Shown here one piece after another: positions 60,726-64,000 of a stretch of 64,000 bases of DNA. Where the stretch lies: contig OX422196.1 of NCBI GenBank assembly GCA_949130485.1, positions 2,772,889-2,836,888 of the forward strand, given 5' to 3'. The stretch comes from Agelas oroides. Taxonomy: Eukaryota > Porifera > Demospongiae > Agelasida > Agelasidae. The position numbers were made by a program, and so were the translations under genes. Within the stretch, counting starts at the first letter, position 1; each line of letters opens with the position of its first letter. Below the pieces are notes generated by a model. The model was not told the origin of the DNA and searched no databases. It saw nothing but the letters and a program-made list of their open reading frames with translations.

Positions 60726-63700
60726 TGTAGTGGAGTCATGTAGAGTCAAGTAGAGACATGGTAGAATGTAGTAGAACAAGGTGGAGCCATGGTAGTGTGT
60801 AGTAGAGTCAAGTATAGAGCCACGTGCATCCATGGTAGAATGTAGTAGAGCCAAGGTAGAGTGTAGTAGAGACAAGTAGAGCCAGGTCTACCAATGATAT
60901 AGTGTAGTAGAGTCAAGTAGAGCCAAGTAGAGGCATCGTAGAGTGTAGTAGAGTCAAGTAGAACCATGGTAGAATGTAGTAGAGTGATGTAGTGTCAAGT
61001 AGAGCCATGGTACAATCTACTAGAGCCAAGGTAGAGTGCAGTACAGTCAAGTAGAGTCAAGTAGAGCCATGCCAGAATGTAGTAGAGTCAAGTAGAATCA
61101 AGTAGAGCCATGCTAGAGTGTACTAGATTCAAGTAGAGCCAAGTATACAGCCATGGTAGAATGTAGTAGAGTCATTTAGTGTCAAGTAGAGACATGGTAC
61201 TATGGAGTAGAGCCATGGTAGAGTGTAGTAGAGTCAGGTAGAGCCACGTAGAGCAACGGTAGTATGTAGTAGAGTCATGTAGAGCCAAGTAGAGCCATGG
61301 TAGAATGTAGTAGAGCCATGTAGAGCCATGGTAGAATGCAGTAGAGTCAAGTAGAGTTACGTGGAGACATGGTAGAATGTAGTAGAGACAAGGTAGAGTG
61401 TAGTACAGTCAAGTAGAGTCAAGTAGAGCCATGGTAGAATGTAGTAGAGGTATACAGAGTCAAGTAGAGCTATCGTAGAATGTAGTAGAGTGAAGTAGAG
61501 TCACGTGGAGCCATGGCAGAATGTAGTAGAGACATGGTAGAGTGTAGTACAGTCAAGTAGAGTCACGTGGAGGCATGGTAGAGTATAGTAGAGTCAAGAA
61601 GAGCCAAGTAGAGCCATGGTAGAGTGTAGTAGAGCGAAGTAGAGTCACGTGGAGCCATGTTAGAATGTAGCAGAGCAAAGGTAGAGTGTAGTACAGTCAA
61701 GTAGAGTCAAGTAGAGCCATTGCAGAATGTAGTAGAGTCAAGTAGAGTCAAGTATAGCCATGGTAGAATATAGTAGAGGCATACAGAGTCAAGTAGAGCT
61801 ATGGTAGAATGCAGTAGAGTCACGTAGAGTCATGTGGAGCCATGGTAGAATGTAGTAGAGACATGGTAGAGTGTAGTACAGTCAAGTAGAGTCACGTGGA
61901 GTCATGGTAGAGTGTAGTAGAGTCAAGTAGAGCCAAGTAGAGCCATGGTAGAGTGCAGTAGAGCGAAGTAGAGTCACGTGGAGCCATGTTAGAATGTAGA
62001 AGAGCAAAGGTAGAGTGTAGTACAGTCAAGTAGAGTCAAGTAGAGCCATTGCAGAATGTAGTAGAGTCAAGTAGAGTCAAGTAGAGCCATGGTAGAATAT
62101 AGTAGAGGCATACAGAGTCAAGTAGAGCTATGGTAGAATGCAGTAGAGTCACGTAGAGTCATGTGGAGCCATGGTAGAATGTAGTAGAGACATGGTAGAG
62201 TGTAGTAGAATCAAGTAGAACCAAGTAGAGCCATGGTAGAATGTAGTAGAGTCATGTAGTGTGAAGTAGAGCCATGGTAGAGTGTAGGAGAGTCAAGTAG
62301 AGCCAAGTAGAGCTAAGGTAGAGTGTAGTGGACTCAAGTAGAGCCAAGTAGATCCACGGTAGAGTGTAGTAGAGTCATGTAGTGTCAAGTAGAGCCATGG
62401 TAGGGTGTAGAGTACTCAAGTAGAGCCAAGTGGAGCCATGGTAGAGTGAAGTAGAGTCAAGTAGAATCAAGTAGAGCCATGGTAGAATGTAGTAGAGTCA
62501 TGTAGAGTCAAGTAGAGCCATGGTAGAATGTAGTAGAGCAAGGTAGAGCCATGGTAGAGTGTAGGAGAGTCACATAGAACCAAGTAGAGCCAAGGTAGGG
62601 TGTAATGGACTCAAGTAGAGCCAAGTAGAGCCATGGTAGAGTGAAGTAGAGTCAAGTAGAATCAAGTAGAGCCTTGGTAGAATGTAGTAGAGTCATGTAG
62701 AGTCAAGTTGAGCCAAGGTAGAATGTAGTAGAACCAGGTAGAGACATGGTAGAGTGTAGTATAGAGTCAAGTAGAGTCACGTGGATCCTTGGTAGGAGGT
62801 AGTAGAGCCAAGGTAGAGTGTAGTAGAGAAAAGTAGAGTCAGGTCTTGCAATGATATAATGTAGTAGAGTAAAGTAGAACCAAGTACAGGCATCGTAGAG
62901 TGTAGTAAAGTCAAGTAGAACGATGGAAGAATGTAGTAGAGTCATCTAGTGTCAAGTAGAGCCATAGTGCAATAGAGTAGAGCCAAGGTAGAGGTTGGTA
63001 CAGTCAAGTACAGTCAAGTAGAGCCATGGAAGAATGTAGTAGAGTCAAATAGAGCCAAGTAGAGCCATGGTAGAATGTAGTAGAGCCAGGAAGAGCCATG
63101 GTAGAATGCAGTAGAGTCAAGTAGAGTCACGTGGAGCCATGGTAGAATGAAGTAGAGCCAAGGTAGAGTGTAGTACAGTCAAGTAGAGTCAAGTAGAGCC
63201 TTGACAGAATGTAGTAGAAAATCAAGTAGCGCCAAGTAGAGCCATTGTAGAATGTAGTAGAGGCATACAGAGTCAAGTAGAGCTATGGTAGAATGTAGTA
63301 GAATCACGTAGAGTCACGTGGAGCATTGGTAGAATGTAGTAGAGACATGGTAGAGTGTAGTAGAGTCAAGTAGAGCCAAGTAGTGCCATGGTAGAGTGTA
63401 GTAGAGTCAAGTAGAGCCAAGTAGAGCCATGGTGGAGTGTAGTAGAGTCAAGTAGAGCCAAGTAGAGCAAAGGTAGAGTGTAGTGCACACAAGTAGAGCC
63501 AAGTAGAGCCATGGAAGAGTGTAGTAGAGTCAAGTAGAGTCAAGTAGATCCATGGTAGAATGTAGTAGAGTCATGTAGAGTCAAGTAGAGCCATGGTAGA
63601 ATGTAGAAGAGTCATGTAGAGTCAAGTAGAGCCATGGTAGAATGTAGTAGAGCCAAGGTAGAGTGTAGTGCGGTCAAGTAGGGTCAAGTAGAGCCATGGC

Positions 63701-63770
63701 ACAATGTAGTAGAGTCAAATAGAGCCAAGTAGAGCCATGGTAGAATGTAGTAGAGCAAGGTAGAGCCATG
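60726..63770 (+). repeat. Terminal mixed A/B satellite, more diverged
   Basis: Shows A-type marks (TCTACCAATGATATAG near 60,887; ACTATGGAG near 61,200) and B-type marks (GCATACAG groups) in an order I could not align colinearly to any other long segment. It includes the 329-bp tandem repeat at 61.53-62.19 kb. Several monomers are irregular, such as GTAGAAAATCAAG near 63,214. This is the least homogenised part of the window. Confidence 0.65.
61533..62190 (+). repeat. 329-bp tandem duplication
   Basis: GTCACGTGGA at 61562 recurs at 61891 and GAGCGAAGT at 61632 recurs at 61961, both 329 bp apart. The two copies differ by a few substitutions, for example GTAGCAGAGC against GTAGAAGAGC. I did not see this tandem pair elsewhere in the window. 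Confidence 0.83.
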
Positions 63771-64000
63771 GTAGTGTGTAGTAGAGTCAAGTAGAGTCAC
63801 ATGGAGCCACGTTAGAATGCAGTAGAACCAAGGTAGAGTGTAGTACAGTCAAGTAGAGTTAAGTACAGTCAAGTATAGAATCATGGTAGAATGTAGTAGA
63901 GGCATACAGAGTCAAGTAGAGCTATGGTAGAATGCAGTAGAGTCACGTAGAGTCACATGGAGCCATGGTAGAATGTAGTAGAGCCATGGTAGTGTGTAGT
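63771..64000 (+). repeat. Re-entry into A-type leader sequence
   Basis: From GTAGTGTGTAGTAGAG at 63771 the sequence follows 790-1,040 (offset 62,981, then about 62,962). It includes the GGCATACAG monomer (939/63901) and the following GTCACGTAGAGTCAC pair, although the last monomer reads CACATGG here where position 992 has CACGTGG. The window ends before a CCAATTTG anchor would appear. Confidence 0.7.

Larger units (their letters stand above)
1..64000 (+). repeat. Single-orientation 10/11-bp monomer satellite filling the window
   Basis: Every row of sequence is built from 10- or 11-bp monomers beginning GTAG, such as GTAGAGTCAA, GTAGAGCCAA, GTAGAGTGTA, GTAGAATGTA and the 11-mer GTAGAGCCATG. 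The commonest arrangement is a 31-bp trimer (10+10+11). I saw no reverse-complement monomer (CTCTAC) on the + strand, so the array is head-to-tail throughout. The consensus trimer has 11 G, 10 A, 7 T and 3 C, a strong strand bias. No unique sequence, poly-A tract, transposon end or RNA gene interrupts it. The multi-level organisation is typical of eukaryotic satellite DNA (inference). I do not recognise the satellite family or the species. Confidence 0.97.

Noticed and set aside
60726..63770. A possible unique-sequence island at the edge of the array
   Set aside because: The region is more diverged and less regular, but every row is still made of GTAG monomers. No non-satellite sequence was found.
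1..64000. More than a hundred - strand open frames of 60-134 codons as genes
   Set aside because: All are translations of the same 10/11-bp repeat. They overlap in several frames, change frame at 10-, 20- and 31-bp indels, have no domain, and simply reflect where TGA happens to be missing.
1..64000. CRISPR array
   Set aside because: Repeats are regular, but there are no unique spacers. The sequence between repeats is more of the same repeat.
1..64000. Repeat-protein gene (31-residue periodicity, TALE- or LRR-like)
   Set aside because: The 31-residue rhythm is forced by a 31-bp unit read in cycling frames. Stops interrupt each run after at most 134 codons, and no repeat-protein consensus is visible.
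1..64000. Telomere repeat or known centromere motif
   Set aside because: No TTAGGG, TTTAGGG or similar tract was seen, and nothing resembling a CENP-B box. The monomers are a different sequence.
1..64000. Transposon or retroelement origin of the HOR units
   Set aside because: No terminal inverted repeats, long terminal repeats, target-site duplications, poly-A tails or transposase/reverse-transcriptase motifs are visible. The unit ends fall inside ordinary monomers.

Overview
The whole 64 kb window is one uninterrupted block of satellite (tandem-repeat) DNA. I found no convincing protein gene, RNA gene, transposon, CRISPR array or unique-sequence island. The base unit is a 10- or 11-bp monomer on the + strand. 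Its common forms are GTAGAGTCAA, GTAGAGCCAA, GTAGAGTGTA, GTAGAATGTA, GTAGAGTCAT and GTAGTGTCAA (10 bp) and GTAGAGCCATG (11 bp). These often combine as 10+10+11 = 31 bp trimers. All monomers point the same way. A long, single-orientation, multi-level satellite of this kind suggests a eukaryotic chromosome (heterochromatic, subtelomeric or pericentromeric), but nothing in the sequence lets me name the organism.

Three levels of higher-order repeat (HOR) lie on top of the monomers. Array A (about 1.05-10.76 kb) has ten units anchored on a CCAATTTG variant, most often spaced 1,064-1,086 bp. Array B (about 10.76-36 kb, and again about 41.64-54 kb) has units anchored on ACAGCGATGGTACAATGG, most often spaced 2,091-2,141 bp. 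Between and after the B arrays, at about 36-41.6 kb and 54.3-59.87 kb, lie segments holding a single A-type unit plus linker satellite. The first kilobase matches the start of these A-type segments. The last 300 bases re-enter the sequence of about 0.77-1.05 kb, as though another A-type region were starting.

The main structural result is a super-duplication. A left block (about 11.4-41.64 kb) and a right block (about 41.64-59.87 kb) are colinear copies. Their offset steps from about 30.2 kb down to 18,174 bp, and the larger steps are explained by discrete events. The left block has an extra 4,578 bp (a duplicated segment that has itself lost 1,410 bp) and three extra B units (3,084 + 2,120 + 2,140 = 7,344 bp). 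The right block has nested 277/41-bp and 10-bp tandem duplications (net 328 bp). Smaller differences of 20, 31, 41, 51 and 123 bp can each be written as a whole number of 10/11-bp monomers.

The many open frames on the - strand are a composition effect. The + strand has TAG in nearly every monomer, while the - strand is CTAC-rich and meets a stop (TGA) only when a GTCA monomer falls in frame. The 31-bp unit walks through all three frames, giving a 31-codon pattern. I therefore annotate no CDS. The two most interesting functional hypotheses are helical phasing of GTAG/TA steps (nucleosome positioning or curvature) and the regular scatter of perfect GTCACGTG E-boxes.
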